Position numbers and translations under genes: made by a program | The notes under the pieces: model-generated | The model's input: only the letters and a program-made list of their open reading frames with translations | What the model was told of the DNA's origin: nothing | Database searches by the model: none | Assembly: GCA_014169315.1 (NCBI GenBank) | Contig: AP022133.1 | Coordinates: 930,001-994,000 of the forward strand | DNA length: 64,000 nt | Direction: 5' to 3' | From: Enterobacter cloacae | GTDB lineage: Bacteria > Pseudomonadota > Gammaproteobacteria > Enterobacterales > Enterobacteriaceae | Part shown: positions 31,192-39,759 of the stretch, piece by piece | Layout of the letters: each line of letters opens with the position of its first letter | Numbering within the stretch: position 1 is the first letter of the stretch

Positions 31192-31872
31192 ATGACCCGA
31201 CGCGCTGACCGTTTGTTTCAGATTGTGCAGATCCTGCGGGGCCGGCGGCTGACAACGGCAGCGCATCTGGCGGACAGGCTGGGGATTTCTGAGCGTACGG
31301 TTTACCGTGATATCCGTGACCTGTCGCTTTCTGGTGTGCCGGTGGAAGGTGAGGCGGGGAGCGGATACCGGTTGATGTCGGGTTTTGATCTTCCACCGCT
31401 GATGCTGACAAGCAAGGAGTCTGAGGCGTTGATGGTGGCGATCCGCCTGCTTAAAACCTGGGGCGGGGAGTCACTTTCGCGTGAGCTGGAGTCCGCGCAG
31501 GAAAAGGTACTGGCGATCCTGCCGGAAGAGAGCCGTCGAAAGGCGGAGCAGACGCGTATTTATGCACCGGATTTTTGCGTGCAAAACCACTCCCGCAGCG
31601 ATTTTGACATGATTCATCAGGCGATTTCAGCCCAGCGGGTGCTTGCGCTGCATTATCGGGATGATGCCGGGCAGCTCTCACAGCGCGACGTTCAGCCGCT
31701 GGGGCTGTTCTTCTGGGGAGAGCGCTGGTTGCTGGCGGCGTGGTGTGAGCGGCGCGACGATTACCGCTGTTTCCGGCTCGACAGATGTCTCAATATTGTG
31801 CAGACGGAGAGACGGTTTAGCGAGAGCGCGGATCGTTCGCTGGCGGATTTTTTGCGCAAGGTGAAGCAGTAA
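31192..31872 (+). CDS. YafY-like HTH-WYL transcriptional regulator
   Basis: 226 aa. The N-terminal winged helix-turn-helix of the DeoR/HTH_11 type covers residues 1-60 (FQIVQILRGRRLTTAAHLADRLG, then SERTVYRDIRDLSLSGVPVEG). The C-terminal WYL-type ligand-sensing domain spans about 135-215, with RVLALHYRDDAGQLSQR and ERWLLAAWCERRDD. It resembles E. coli YafY/YfjR proteins but is shorter. It probably controls the upstream VOC gene and itself. The gene ends before a hairpin-REP composite repeat. Confidence 0.85.
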   Translation: MTRRADRLFQIVQILRGRRLTTAAHLADRLGISERTVYRDIRDLSLSGVPVEGEAGSGYRLMSGFDLPPLMLTSKESEALMVAIRLLKTWGGESLSRELESAQEKVLAILPEESRRKAEQTRIYAPDFCVQNHSRSDFDMIHQAISAQRVLALHYRDDAGQLSQRDVQPLGLFFWGERWLLAAWCERRDDYRCFRLDRCLNIVQTERRFSESADRSLADFLRKVKQ

Positions 31873-31888
31873 AAAACCGGGTGGCAAG

Positions 31889-31976
31889 GTAAAAGCAAAA
31901 CGGCAACGTGTGTTGCCGTTTGTCGTGTTTGTTCCTCTCCCTGTGGGAGAGGGGCAGGGTGAGGGCATCAGCCCGC
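31889..31976. repeat. Composite repeat: terminator-like hairpin plus REP-like hairpin
   Basis: Full copy of a roughly 90-base composite. First AAAAGCAAAAC merges into the hairpin AAACGGCAAC-GTGT-GTTGCCGTTT (31898-31921), then GTGTTTGTTCC, the hairpin CCTCTCCC-TGT-GGGAGAGG, and the tail CAGGGTGAGGGCATCAG...CCGCACAG. It lies between the converging WYL-regulator and tsx genes. A reverse-oriented copy is at 44985-45065 and a deleted one at 8563-8636. Confidence 0.75.
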
Positions 31977-31991
31977 ACAGCCCCGCGCTGA

Positions 31992-32876
31992 TTAGAAGTT
32001 GTAACCTACGACCAGGTAACCACCCCAACCGGTAGAGCGTACGTTGAAGTCGCCGTTGCCGAAGTTCAGGCTTGCGTCGTCGTTCCACTGACCACCGTTG
32101 TGCCAGTAACGCGCCACAACAGAGTAATGCCAGTGATCGTAGTTCAGTGCCAGAATGTGGCTGGAAGCGATAGAGTTGCCGGTGCGCGCGTGCTTGCCGT
32201 TATTATCGTAGAAGTTGTCGCTACCCAGATCGGAGCCCCAGTCGAAGTTGGTGAAGCCGATGTAGCTCAGGTTTCCGCCCCACAGCTTGGTGATTGGCAC
32301 AAAGTATTTCACTTTGAAGCGGTAGCCATCCCACTCGTTTTCGTTGGATGCGCCATAGTTCTGCCACTGGTATTTCGCGTAAATGTTCATGGACAGGCTC
32401 ATCGGCAGACCAGTGTCGATGTCCGTACCCAGACCCATGTACCAGGTGCTCTGTTCCTGAGAATCGTTACGACCCATGTCGTAGATGTAGTTGTTCGCGA
32501 AATACCACTCTTTGAACGGACCGAAGCTCAGATCGGTACCGGTCAGTTTGTCGATGGAGAAGCGCGGTTCGATCTCCATGAACAGTGGGGAACCGTTGTT
32601 CCAGATACCTTTCGCATCGGTGTTACCACCGAAGAAGACCGGCAGATCCACATAGCCATAGAAATCAAACCAGTCTTTCTTGGCAAATGCTTCGTACTCG
32701 AGGTAGGTATCGTTGCGGATCTGTGGTCCGAAACGGGTGTCGTAGCTGCCGACTACGTTAACGCTCTGGTGCCACCAGTCGGAGAGGTACTGTGGTTTGT
32801 CGTTTTCCGCTGCGTTAACAGTGAAAGAGGAGGAAAATGCCAGCACTGCGCCGGCTGCAAGTAATGTTTTTTTCAT
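31992..32876 (-). CDS. tsx: Nucleoside-specific channel Tsx
   Basis: Outer-membrane 12-stranded beta-barrel for nucleoside uptake, also a phage and colicin receptor in E. coli. The signal peptide [22 protein letters not shown] is followed by mature [15 protein letters not shown]. The C-terminus [10 protein letters not shown] ends in Phe, as outer-membrane barrels do. 294 aa. The frame extends two codons upstream (32882), but MKKTLL at 32876 is the family start. Loop residues differ from E. coli near residues 210-230, where phage receptors often vary. Confidence 0.96.
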   Translation of the reverse strand: MKKTLLAAGAVLAFSSSFTVNAAENDKPQYLSDWWHQSVNVVGSYDTRFGPQIRNDTYLEYEAFAKKDWFDFYGYVDLPVFFGGNTDAKGIWNNGSPLFMEIEPRFSIDKLTGTDLSFGPFKEWYFANNYIYDMGRNDSQEQSTWYMGLGTDIDTGLPMSLSMNIYAKYQWQNYGASNENEWDGYRFKVKYFVPITKLWGGNLSYIGFTNFDWGSDLGSDNFYDNNGKHARTGNSIASSHILALNYDHWHYSVVARYWHNGGQWNDDASLNFGNGDFNVRSTGWGGYLVVGYNF

Positions 32877-33106
32877 AATCATGCCACTGATTGAAATTCC
32901 CTTCCGGGAGTGAAAAATGCGCGATTTGCGTTTCTAAATATTTCGTGTTTCTGCGGAGCCTATTATAGGAATCCCTGCTCACAAAAATATGTGTTGTTTC
33001 ACAGTTCTCTCACGCACGTAATCGATTGCGTTCACGTTTGCGTACTTTAGACGGCGGGATTGTAACGGCAAACATTTATGTTGCCAATCTTTGCGGGATG
33101 TAAATG
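32877..33106 (-). promoter_or_regulatory. tsx upstream region
   Basis: About 230 bases between tsx and the hairpin near yajI. In E. coli this region holds CytR/CRP and DeoR-controlled promoters. AT-rich stretches and GTTCACGTTTGCG-like blocks at 33029-33042 are compatible with CytR half-sites, but I cannot place individual operators with confidence. Confidence 0.35.
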
Positions 33107-33134
33107 TTAGCGGAGTGACATTGCACTCCGCTAA
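33107..33134. repeat. Perfect hairpin downstream of yajI
   Basis: Eleven-base perfect stem TTAGCGGAGTG / CACTCCGCTAA with a six-base loop, 11 bases after the yajI stop on the minus strand. A T run lies before rather than after it in the yajI direction, so termination is possible but not textbook. Confidence 0.6.
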
Positions 33135-33145
33135 AAAAGGGGAGG

Positions 33146-33685
33146 TTACTGCGCGACGGGCTGGATATCGTGGATGCGAATAAAACCTAATTGTTCCGGT
33201 GTGAGGCCGTTCAACTGGAGTGGAATATCAACATCACTCGGAGCCAGTATGCTGGCCGGGGCAGTGAATAGCTGGTTTTTCACGTTAATTTCCTGATAGC
33301 TCTCTGTAGTACCCTGAATCTGCCCCCACTCTACGGTGCCGCTAAATGCCGGGAGCGGATCGTTTGATTCGCCCTGAATGCGCAATGTTGCGCGAGTACC
33401 ATCGGCATTCGCCGCAACGTTGACCAGCGACATTTTCAGCGTGCCAACCTGGCTATCGAGACGCGCGGGCGTATTGGCTCCGGGCAGCAGGTAAACGCCC
33501 TGGCTGGATTTTGCATTCAGTGCGTTTTGTTGGGTGATCTTCACCGTCTCTTTGTTCAGTTTGTCCATTGCCGTATTAAGCGTATTCACGCTTTGTTTCA
33601 TCTGGCGGACTTCAGTTTGCTGTGCGCAGGCGCTAAGGGTGAAGAGGCTTCCCACCAGGAGAATTCTTAGATAACGTCTTGTCAT
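33146..33685 (-). CDS. yajI: YajI family lipoprotein
   Basis: Predicted lipoprotein of 179 aa, unknown function, same length as E. coli YajI. The signal peptide ends in the lipobox LSAC (LFTLSACAQQ). A short coiled-coil-like stretch (VRQMKQSVNTLNTAMDKLN) and a beta-rich C-terminal domain with YLLPGANTPARLDSQVGTL follow. Start at 33685, with AAGGAA eight bases before it; an upstream frame to 33748 lacks a signal peptide start and is rejected. Confidence 0.92.
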   Translation of the reverse strand: MTRRYLRILLVGSLFTLSACAQQTEVRQMKQSVNTLNTAMDKLNKETVKITQQNALNAKSSQGVYLLPGANTPARLDSQVGTLKMSLVNVAANADGTRATLRIQGESNDPLPAFSGTVEWGQIQGTTESYQEINVKNQLFTAPASILAPSDVDIPLQLNGLTPEQLGFIRIHDIQPVAQ

Positions 33686-33825
33686 TGCGTTTATTTCCTT
33701 GAAATAACGGATCTCCGTAATGGTAGCCAGTTGGATCCCGTCAGACATAGATCCTTTGTCTCAAAAAGCTCTTCCTTTGTTGTCAGGCCAGTTCAGGGTA
33801 AAATGAAAGTCAGTTAACCGGATAA

Positions 33826-34287
<462 letters not shown>

Positions 34288-34291
34288 ACTC

Positions 34292-35395
34292 ATGCAGGAT
34301 GAGATTTACATGGCGCGAGCCATGAAGCTGGCGCAACGTGGACGTTTTACCACTCATCCCAACCCGAACGTCGGCTGCGTTATCGTGAAAGATGGCGAGA
34401 TTGTGGGCGAAGGGTTCCACTATCGCGCGGGCGAACCGCATGCCGAAGTGCATGCCTTGCGTATGGCGGGCGAAAAAGCGCGCGGTGCAACAGCCTACGT
34501 GACGCTTGAGCCATGCAGCCATCATGGGCGGACGCCGCCGTGCTGCGAAGCGCTGATTGCGGCGGGTGTCTCGCGTGTGGTTGCGGCGATGCAGGATCCC
34601 AATCCACAGGTCGCCGGACGCGGGCTGTACCGTCTGCAGCAGGAAGGGATCGACGTCAGTCACGGTCTGATGATGGGCGACGCGGAAGCCATTAACAAAG
34701 GCTTCCTGAAGCGTATGCGCACCGGATTCCCGTATATTCAACTTAAGCTGGGAGCCTCGCTGGATGGTCGCACGGCGATGGCGAACGGTGAAAGCCAGTG
34801 GATCACCTCCCCGCAGGCAAGGCGCGATGTGCAACGTCTGCGCGCGCAAAGCCATGCTATTCTCACCAGCAGTGAAACGGTTCTGGCTGACGATCCGGCT
34901 ATGACCGTACGCTGGAATGAGCTAAATGCCGATACCCAGGCGCTTTATCCGCAGGAGAACCTGCGCCAGCCGCTGCGTATTGTCATTGATAGCCAGAACC
35001 GTGTGACGCCTGAGCACCGCATCGTCCAGCAACCGGGTGAAACCTGGTTTGCCCGCACGCAGGAGGATCCGCGGGCATGGCCAGACGGTGTGCGCAGCAT
35101 TATGGTGCCGGAGCACAACGGGCACCTCGATTTAGTGGTGCTGATGATGTTACTTGGCAAACAACAGGTAAACAGCATCTGGGTAGAAGCGGGCCCGACG
35201 CTGGCTGGCGCGATGTTACAGGCGGGGCTGGTGGATGAACTGGTTGTCTATGTTGCGCCTAAACTGTTAGGTAGCGATGCTCGCGGCCTGTTTGTGCTGC
35301 CTGGCCTTGAAAAACTGGCTGATGCCCCACAACTCAAATTTAGCGAGATGCGTCCTGTTGGCCCGGATGTTTGCCTCCATTTAACAACAGCGTAA
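34292..35395 (+). CDS. ribD: Riboflavin biosynthesis deaminase/reductase RibD
   Basis: Bifunctional enzyme for two successive steps of riboflavin synthesis. The N-terminal deaminase domain (1-145) carries the zinc motif HAEVHAL and PCSHHGRTPPCC; the C-terminal reductase domain has KLGASLDGRTA and EAGPTLAGAML. ATG 34292 gives 367 aa, as in E. coli. An open frame back to 34202 overlaps nrdR in another frame and is not used. Confidence 0.97.
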   Translation: MQDEIYMARAMKLAQRGRFTTHPNPNVGCVIVKDGEIVGEGFHYRAGEPHAEVHALRMAGEKARGATAYVTLEPCSHHGRTPPCCEALIAAGVSRVVAAMQDPNPQVAGRGLYRLQQEGIDVSHGLMMGDAEAINKGFLKRMRTGFPYIQLKLGASLDGRTAMANGESQWITSPQARRDVQRLRAQSHAILTSSETVLADDPAMTVRWNELNADTQALYPQENLRQPLRIVIDSQNRVTPEHRIVQQPGETWFARTQEDPRAWPDGVRSIMVPEHNGHLDLVVLMMLLGKQQVNSIWVEAGPTLAGAMLQAGLVDELVVYVAPKLLGSDARGLFVLPGLEKLADAPQLKFSEMRPVGPDVCLHLTTA

Positions 35396-35482
35396 TTGCT
35401 CCTGAAATAGGGAAGCAGTGCGCAAAGTATTATGATAAAATCCGCCCCCCTGCGGGGCTAAATGAACCCGTAAAGGAAGAGT

Positions 35483-35953
35483 ATGAACATTATTGAAGCT
35501 GCTGTAGCTACCCCGGACGCTCGCGTCGCCATCACCATTGCGCGTTTCAACAACTTCATCAACGACAGCCTGCTGGAAGGTGCGATTGACGCCCTGAAAC
35601 GTATCGGCCAGGTTAAAGATGACAACATTACTGTTGTTTGGGTTCCAGGTGCTTATGAACTGCCTCTGGCAGCGGGTGCGCTGGCAAAAACCGGTAAGTA
35701 CGACGCGGTGATTGCGCTGGGTACCGTTATTCGCGGCGGCACTGCGCACTTCGAATACGTTGCGGGCGGTGCAAGCAATGGTCTGGCACACGTTGCACAG
35801 GACGCTGAAATTCCTGTCGCGTTTGGCGTGCTGACCACCGAAAGTATTGAACAAGCCATCGAACGTGCTGGCACCAAAGCCGGTAACAAAGGTGCAGAAG
35901 CTGCACTGACCGCGCTTGAAATGATCAATGTATTGAAAGCCATCAAGGCCTGA
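35483..35953 (+). CDS. ribH: 6,7-dimethyl-8-ribityllumazine synthase
   Basis: Penultimate step of riboflavin synthesis; forms 60-subunit shells. 156 aa; called ribE in E. coli gene lists. Conserved segments: [57 protein letters not shown]. It begins 87 bases after ribD; this spacer includes a short GCCCCCCTGCGGGGC hairpin and a possible TATGATAAAAT -10, so it may have its own promoter. Confidence 0.97.
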   Translation: MNIIEAAVATPDARVAITIARFNNFINDSLLEGAIDALKRIGQVKDDNITVVWVPGAYELPLAAGALAKTGKYDAVIALGTVIRGGTAHFEYVAGGASNGLAHVAQDAEIPVAFGVLTTESIEQAIERAGTKAGNKGAEAALTALEMINVLKAIKA

Positions 35954-35974
35954 TTTTTTTGTAAGGGGAATTCC

Positions 35975-36394
35975 GTGAAACCTGCTGCTCGTCGCCGCGC
36001 CCGTGAATGTGCCGTCCAGGCACTTTACTCCTGGCAGTTGTCCCAGAACGACATCGCTGATGTTGAATACCAGTTCCTGTCAGAACAGGACGTGAAAGAC
36101 GTTGACGTTCTGTACTTCCGTGAACTGCTGTCGGGAGTGGCGACTAATAGCGCGTATCTCGATGGTTTGATGAAACCATACCTGTCCCGTCTGCTCGAAG
36201 AGCTGGGCCAGGTGGAAAAAGCAGTGCTGCGTATTGCGCTGTTTGAGCTGTCTAAACGTGATGATGTGCCGTACAAAGTGGCCATCAACGAAGCGATCGA
36301 ACTGGCAAAAACCTTCGGTGCTGAAGACAGCCACAAGTTTGTTAACGGCGTGCTGGATAAAGCCGCACCTGCGATCCGTCCCCACAAAAAGTGA
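35975..36394 (+). CDS. nusB: Transcription antitermination factor NusB
   Basis: All-helical 139-aa RNA-binding protein that joins NusE (S10) on boxA RNA in rRNA antitermination. The N-terminal [19 protein letters not shown] and the central [31 protein letters not shown] match E. coli NusB closely. GTG start with AAGGGGAA upstream. A terminator-like structure follows. Confidence 0.97.
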   Translation: MKPAARRRARECAVQALYSWQLSQNDIADVEYQFLSEQDVKDVDVLYFRELLSGVATNSAYLDGLMKPYLSRLLEELGQVEKAVLRIALFELSKRDDVPYKVAINEAIELAKTFGAEDSHKFVNGVLDKAAPAIRPHKK

Positions 36395-36400
36395 TCCGCA

Positions 36401-36449
36401 AACCGGAGTCTCGCATTGCCCTGGCGGCAGTGCGGCTCCGGTTTTTTCT
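36401..36449 (+). terminator. Two-part hairpin terminator after nusB
   Basis: Outer stem AACCGGAG / CTCCGGTT enclosing a second stem CGCATTGCC / GGCAGTGCG, followed by TTTTTCTTTT. It lies 7 bases after nusB and 23 bases before thiL, so it would attenuate rather than fully block thiL. Confidence 0.8.
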
Positions 36450-36471
36450 TTTCTTTGCTGAGGCATAACGT

Positions 36472-37443
36472 ATGGCTTGCGGCGAATTCTCCCTGATTGC
36501 CCGTTATTTTGACCGTGTCAGAACCTCTCGTCTTGATGTTGAAACCGGCATTGGCGATGACTGCGCACTTCTCAATATTCCTGAAAAACAGACGCTGGCA
36601 ATCAGCACCGACACCTTAGTGTGCGGTCGTCATTTCTTACCTGATATCGATCCTGCCGATCTGGCGTATAAAGCGCTGGCGGTTAACGTGAGCGATCTGG
36701 CCGCGATGGGGGCCGATCCCGCGTGGTTAACGCTGGCTTTAACCCTGCCAGATGTCGATGAAACCTGGCTTGAAGCTTTCAGCGATGCGCTGTTTGAGCA
36801 GCTTAACTACTATGATATGCAGCTGATTGGTGGTGATACAACCGGCGGGCCGCTGTCGATGACGCTTGCGATCCACGGCTATGTGCCGGTTGGACGCGCG
36901 CTGAAGCGCTCGGGTGCAAAACCGGGTGACTGGATCTACGTGACCGGCACGCCGGGCGACAGTGCGGCGGGGCTGGCGATTCTTCAGGATCGCTTAACGG
37001 TTGCAGATGCTGACGACGCGGCGTATCTGTTGAAACGCCATCTGCGACCAACGCCACGTATTTTACAGGGGCAGGCACTGCGTGAACGCGCCAGTTCGGC
37101 TATCGATCTCTCTGACGGGCTTATCTCCGACCTCGGCCATATTCTCAAGGCCAGTGGTGTGGGGGCGCGTGTTGACCTGGATCTGTTCCCGCTATCAGAG
37201 CAACTTCTCCGTCACGTTGACGCTGAGCAGGCCCTGCGCTGGGCGCTGTCCGGTGGGGAAGATTACGAGCTGTGCTTTACCGTCCCTGAGCTTAACCGCG
37301 GGACGCTGGATGTGGCGTTAGCCCACCTTGGCACGAAATTTACCTGCATCGGGCAGATTATGCCTGAGAGCGAAGGGCTGCAGTTTGTTCGTAACGGCGC
37401 GCCAGTGATACTTGACTGGAAAGGGTACGATCATTTTGCCTAA
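36472..37443 (+). CDS. thiL: Thiamine-monophosphate kinase
   Basis: Phosphorylates thiamine monophosphate to the active diphosphate cofactor. PurM-like fold, 323 aa. Motifs: [10 protein letters not shown], the metal-binding [45 protein letters not shown] and SGGEDYEL. The C-terminus ends at GYDHFA; E. coli ThiL continues with TP and there overlaps the start of pgpA. Here the sequence changes right at that point into IS630-family remnant DNA, so the last two residues are lost and the pgpA start is ACG instead of ATG. The core enzyme is intact. Confidence 0.95.
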   Translation: MACGEFSLIARYFDRVRTSRLDVETGIGDDCALLNIPEKQTLAISTDTLVCGRHFLPDIDPADLAYKALAVNVSDLAAMGADPAWLTLALTLPDVDETWLEAFSDALFEQLNYYDMQLIGGDTTGGPLSMTLAIHGYVPVGRALKRSGAKPGDWIYVTGTPGDSAAGLAILQDRLTVADADDAAYLLKRHLRPTPRILQGQALRERASSAIDLSDGLISDLGHILKASGVGARVDLDLFPLSEQLLRHVDAEQALRWALSGGEDYELCFTVPELNRGTLDVALAHLGTKFTCIGQIMPESEGLQFVRNGAPVILDWKGYDHFA

Positions 37444-37745
37444 ATTAGAGCCGGTCCTGTTTAATACATCCCCATGTAACCTCAAGATTCAGGTTTCATC
37501 TCTGAATTCTCGCGGATAACTGAAATAACGATTGTTCCGGGCATGCTCATTCATTAACTTCCACATTCGCTCTATCCGATTCAGGTTAGGGTCGTAAGGT
37601 GGAAGGTAATGAAGTTCGGTATTCTCCACTTCTGCTTAGTCTTTTATTGACTGCGAACGGTGATAACCCTACCGTCCAGAATAATGATGTGCATTTTCTG
37701 GCTATTTACGTATCTCCTTGAAAAAACGTAACGCAAATTTAATTA
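37443..37745 (-). pseudogene. IS630-family transposase remnant
   Basis: Read on the minus strand, the C-terminal part of an IS630-type DDE transposase can be followed from about 37745 to the stop at 37490. The pieces are FALRFFKEIRK, then MHIIILDG, then GYHRSQSIKD, then ELHYLPPYDPNLNRIERMWK and NEHARNNRYFSYPREF. It needs frameshifts around 37690 and has in-frame stops after EIRK and after SIKD, so it is dead. The typical family pattern is ILDG-GYHRS and LPPYSPNLNPIERLW. No N-terminal part is seen upstream. The 47 bases between its stop and thiL may include the IS end. It replaces the backbone gene pgpA. Confidence 0.82.
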
Positions 37746-37914
37746 GGTTAATGGATATATTGGAGAGAGGTTATTTATTGCGTGAATGTTATTTGTATGA
37801 TTTTTTCCATTTAATTTATTTGTTATTTTTTTATCTTGCCGTCTGGCGTATGATATTCGTGGAATGAGGATGTAAGTTATAGGATTGTTGGTTCGTATAC
37901 TATGAGGGATGAGT
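37746..37914. other. AT-rich leader before DUF3289 gene
   Basis: About 170 bases, much richer in A and T than the backbone, with no convincing coding capacity. TATACT at 37896-37901 could be a -10, but no good -35 is seen at the right distance. GAGGG at 37904-37908 is the ribosome binding site for the next gene. Confidence 0.4.
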
Positions 37915-38745
37915 ATGTACCACATGAATTTTCCTTGCGAAATACTATTTCAGACAAAAAATCGATTTAATGATGCAAGTACAGATGATATGCGGCATAG
38001 TGATCTGTCTGCTTTAGAATTACAATCATTAGGGTTAAACGATGTTTCGACTATAGTCGATCCCTATAGGATGACCTTCAAAGATAACGTTAGCTATCCA
38101 TTTATTACCGGGTATTCCCCTAAAGACGATCAACGCATTACCCCTGATGAATGCGCCAGTATACTTTTTGATGAAATGAGGGAATTATCAGGGTTGTTTG
38201 CTTCCGGGCAATATAAAAATTTAATTGGAGAGATGATTAACCATTTTCAACATGGAGATGGCAGACCTTTTGGCTATAACGCGTTACTCAACAGAGCATT
38301 TTCTGACCTTCTTAGAGCAAAGCAATATAGAGATACTACGCTCGGTGTTATCAGGGATGTAATTAATAAACATGTCAGTGACAGGCGTAAACAAGTTGGT
38401 AGTCGGAATTTTATTTGGGATGTAAAAACAGAAATATCGAGAACGACATTGCCTAAGTTTAATGATTTCGAGGACCGATTCAACGGAATGGGGATCACCA
38501 TCCATGATATCTATTTCCAGAGAATTGTTATGCTTAATTTTAGAAGATACCAGATAGGGTGGGAGGCGGACATATTATTTGAAGCTCAGGATCATTTTGG
38601 CCTGGGGCGAGAAGATATTACTAAAAAACTATACCAAAGCTTCAGGTTTTTTCGGATATGGTTTGTTCTTCAGCGATATAACTGCTTTTCATTTAAACCT
38701 TTTGTGACGAACTTCAAGGCTTCTGTAAAACTGACGGGGCGATAA
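37915..38745 (+). CDS. DUF3289-family protein, putative effector or toxin
   Basis: 276 aa (278 from an ATG at 37909; ATG 37915 is preferred because GAGGG lies six bases before it). Recognised from family pattern as DUF3289: TDDMRHSDLSALELQSLGL near the N-terminus, TPDECASILFDEMRELSGLF, FEDRFNGMGITIHDIYFQ, and the C-terminal FRFFRIWFVLQRYN followed by FKPFVTNFKASV. No signal peptide, membrane segment or PAAR/Rhs/VgrG delivery domain is present, so if it is a secreted toxin it is an orphan cargo. It is AT-rich, unlike its neighbours, and its stop abuts the first of three DUF943 genes (TAATGATATG). The role is not known to me; toxin is an inference from pairing with a membrane-protein array. Confidence 0.75.
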   Translation: MYHMNFPCEILFQTKNRFNDASTDDMRHSDLSALELQSLGLNDVSTIVDPYRMTFKDNVSYPFITGYSPKDDQRITPDECASILFDEMRELSGLFASGQYKNLIGEMINHFQHGDGRPFGYNALLNRAFSDLLRAKQYRDTTLGVIRDVINKHVSDRRKQVGSRNFIWDVKTEISRTTLPKFNDFEDRFNGMGITIHDIYFQRIVMLNFRRYQIGWEADILFEAQDHFGLGREDITKKLYQSFRFFRIWFVLQRYNCFSFKPFVTNFKASVKLTGR

Positions 38746-38749
38746 TGAT

Positions 38750-39211
38750 ATGAAAAAATCCTGGTTTGTTTATATGGCGATTGCGGTGGTTGTGGTTATA
38801 TTTAGTCTTTGGGAGGATATTTATCCTGTGAAAATCATTGATGTCCATCGCAGTACTGATCGCCCTGGCTATGATGATATTATCGTTGACCATTTCCCGT
38901 TAACGGATCGGGGGAGAATTAACTGGTGGCTATCTCAGCGGGATATGCTTAAGAAAAAATATAACATCCCCTCCGGGCAGGAATTTGTTTTGACGGTCTG
39001 GGACGTGGGGGAGGGGTATCTGCGGGACTCTCCGCGAGAAGATTATTTTTGTTTTCCTGATATGACATCAGAGAAGAACTGTATTGAGAAAAATAAACTT
39101 CTTAAGGTTGATGCCAGGTATTCTGATAAAAATAAAGTTAATTTTATCATCGGTGGTAATAAGTACATCATGGATAAAAAAGATGGCTCGATGACTAAGG
39201 CGCGGTATTAA
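38750..39211 (+). CDS. DUF943-family membrane protein, copy 1
   Basis: 153 aa, family recognised as DUF943 (enterobacterial putative membrane proteins of unknown function). Short basic N-terminus MKKSW, one hydrophobic span at about residues 5-26, then an exported domain of about 125 residues with VHRSTDRPGYDDIIVDHFPL, TDRGRINWWLSQRDML and two cysteines (C101, C111) in FCFPDMTSEKNC that could form a disulfide in the periplasm. The start is 4 bases after the DUF3289 stop, so the two genes are translationally coupled. A membrane-anchored periplasmic domain made with a putative toxin suggests an immunity protein (inference). Confidence 0.8.
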   Translation: MKKSWFVYMAIAVVVVIFSLWEDIYPVKIIDVHRSTDRPGYDDIIVDHFPLTDRGRINWWLSQRDMLKKKYNIPSGQEFVLTVWDVGEGYLRDSPREDYFCFPDMTSEKNCIEKNKLLKVDARYSDKNKVNFIIGGNKYIMDKKDGSMTKARY

Positions 39212-39254
39212 AAGCCGCGATTGGGCTGTATCAAATTATCGGAGCGATAATGAT

Positions 39255-39716
39255 ATGAAAAAATCCTGGTTTGTTTATATGGCGATTGTTTTGGTTGTGA
39301 TTGCTTTTAGTTTCTGGGATCATATTTATCCTGTGAAAATCATTGATGTCCATCGCAGTACTGATCGCCCTGGCTATGATGATATTATCGTTGACCATTT
39401 CCCGTTAACGGATCGGGGGAGAATTAACTGGTGGCTATCTCAGCGGGATATGCTTAAGAATAAATATAGCATTCCCTCCGGGCAAGAATTTGTTTTGACG
39501 GTCTGGGATGTGGGGGACGGGTATCTGCGGGACTCTCCGCGAGAAGATTATTTTTGTTTTCCTGATATGACATCAGAGAAGAACTGTATTGAAAAAAACG
39601 AACTCCTTGCAGTCGATACCAGATTTTCTGATGAAAACAAAGTTAATTTTATTATTGGTGATAATAAGTACATCATGGATAAAAAAGATGGCTCGATAAC
39701 TAAGGCGTGGTATTAA
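39255..39716 (+). CDS. DUF943-family membrane protein, copy 2
   Basis: 153 aa, a tandem duplicate of copy 1. By eye about 18 residues differ, clustered in the membrane span (IVLVVIAFSFWDHI) and after residue 115 (NELLAVDTRFSDENK). Residues 24-68 are identical to copy 1. Cys101 and Cys111 are kept. GGAGCG lies about ten bases before the ATG. The 43-base spacer from copy 1 (CGCGATTGGG...ATCAAATTATCGGAGCG) is repeated before copy 3, so the duplicated unit includes the spacer. Confidence 0.8.
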   Translation: MKKSWFVYMAIVLVVIAFSFWDHIYPVKIIDVHRSTDRPGYDDIIVDHFPLTDRGRINWWLSQRDMLKNKYSIPSGQEFVLTVWDVGDGYLRDSPREDYFCFPDMTSEKNCIEKNELLAVDTRFSDENKVNFIIGDNKYIMDKKDGSITKAWY

Positions 39717-39759
39717 AATCCGCGATTGGGTAGTATCAAATTATCGGAGCGATAATGCT

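Noticed and set aside
32980-33000. TGTG-N6-CACA near 32990 as a CRP site for tsx
   Set aside because: The spacer is six bases instead of the eight between TGTG and CACA in the CRP consensus; not a credible CRP box as it stands.
35430-35460. FMN riboswitch before ribH
   Set aside because: Only a short GC-rich hairpin is present; the multi-helix FMN element is absent. In enterobacteria that riboswitch is known before ribB, not here.
37743-37925. Minus-strand 60-codon frame in the AT-rich leader
   Set aside because: Low-complexity, Asn/Ile-rich product from AT-rich DNA; no ribosome binding site and no family resemblance.
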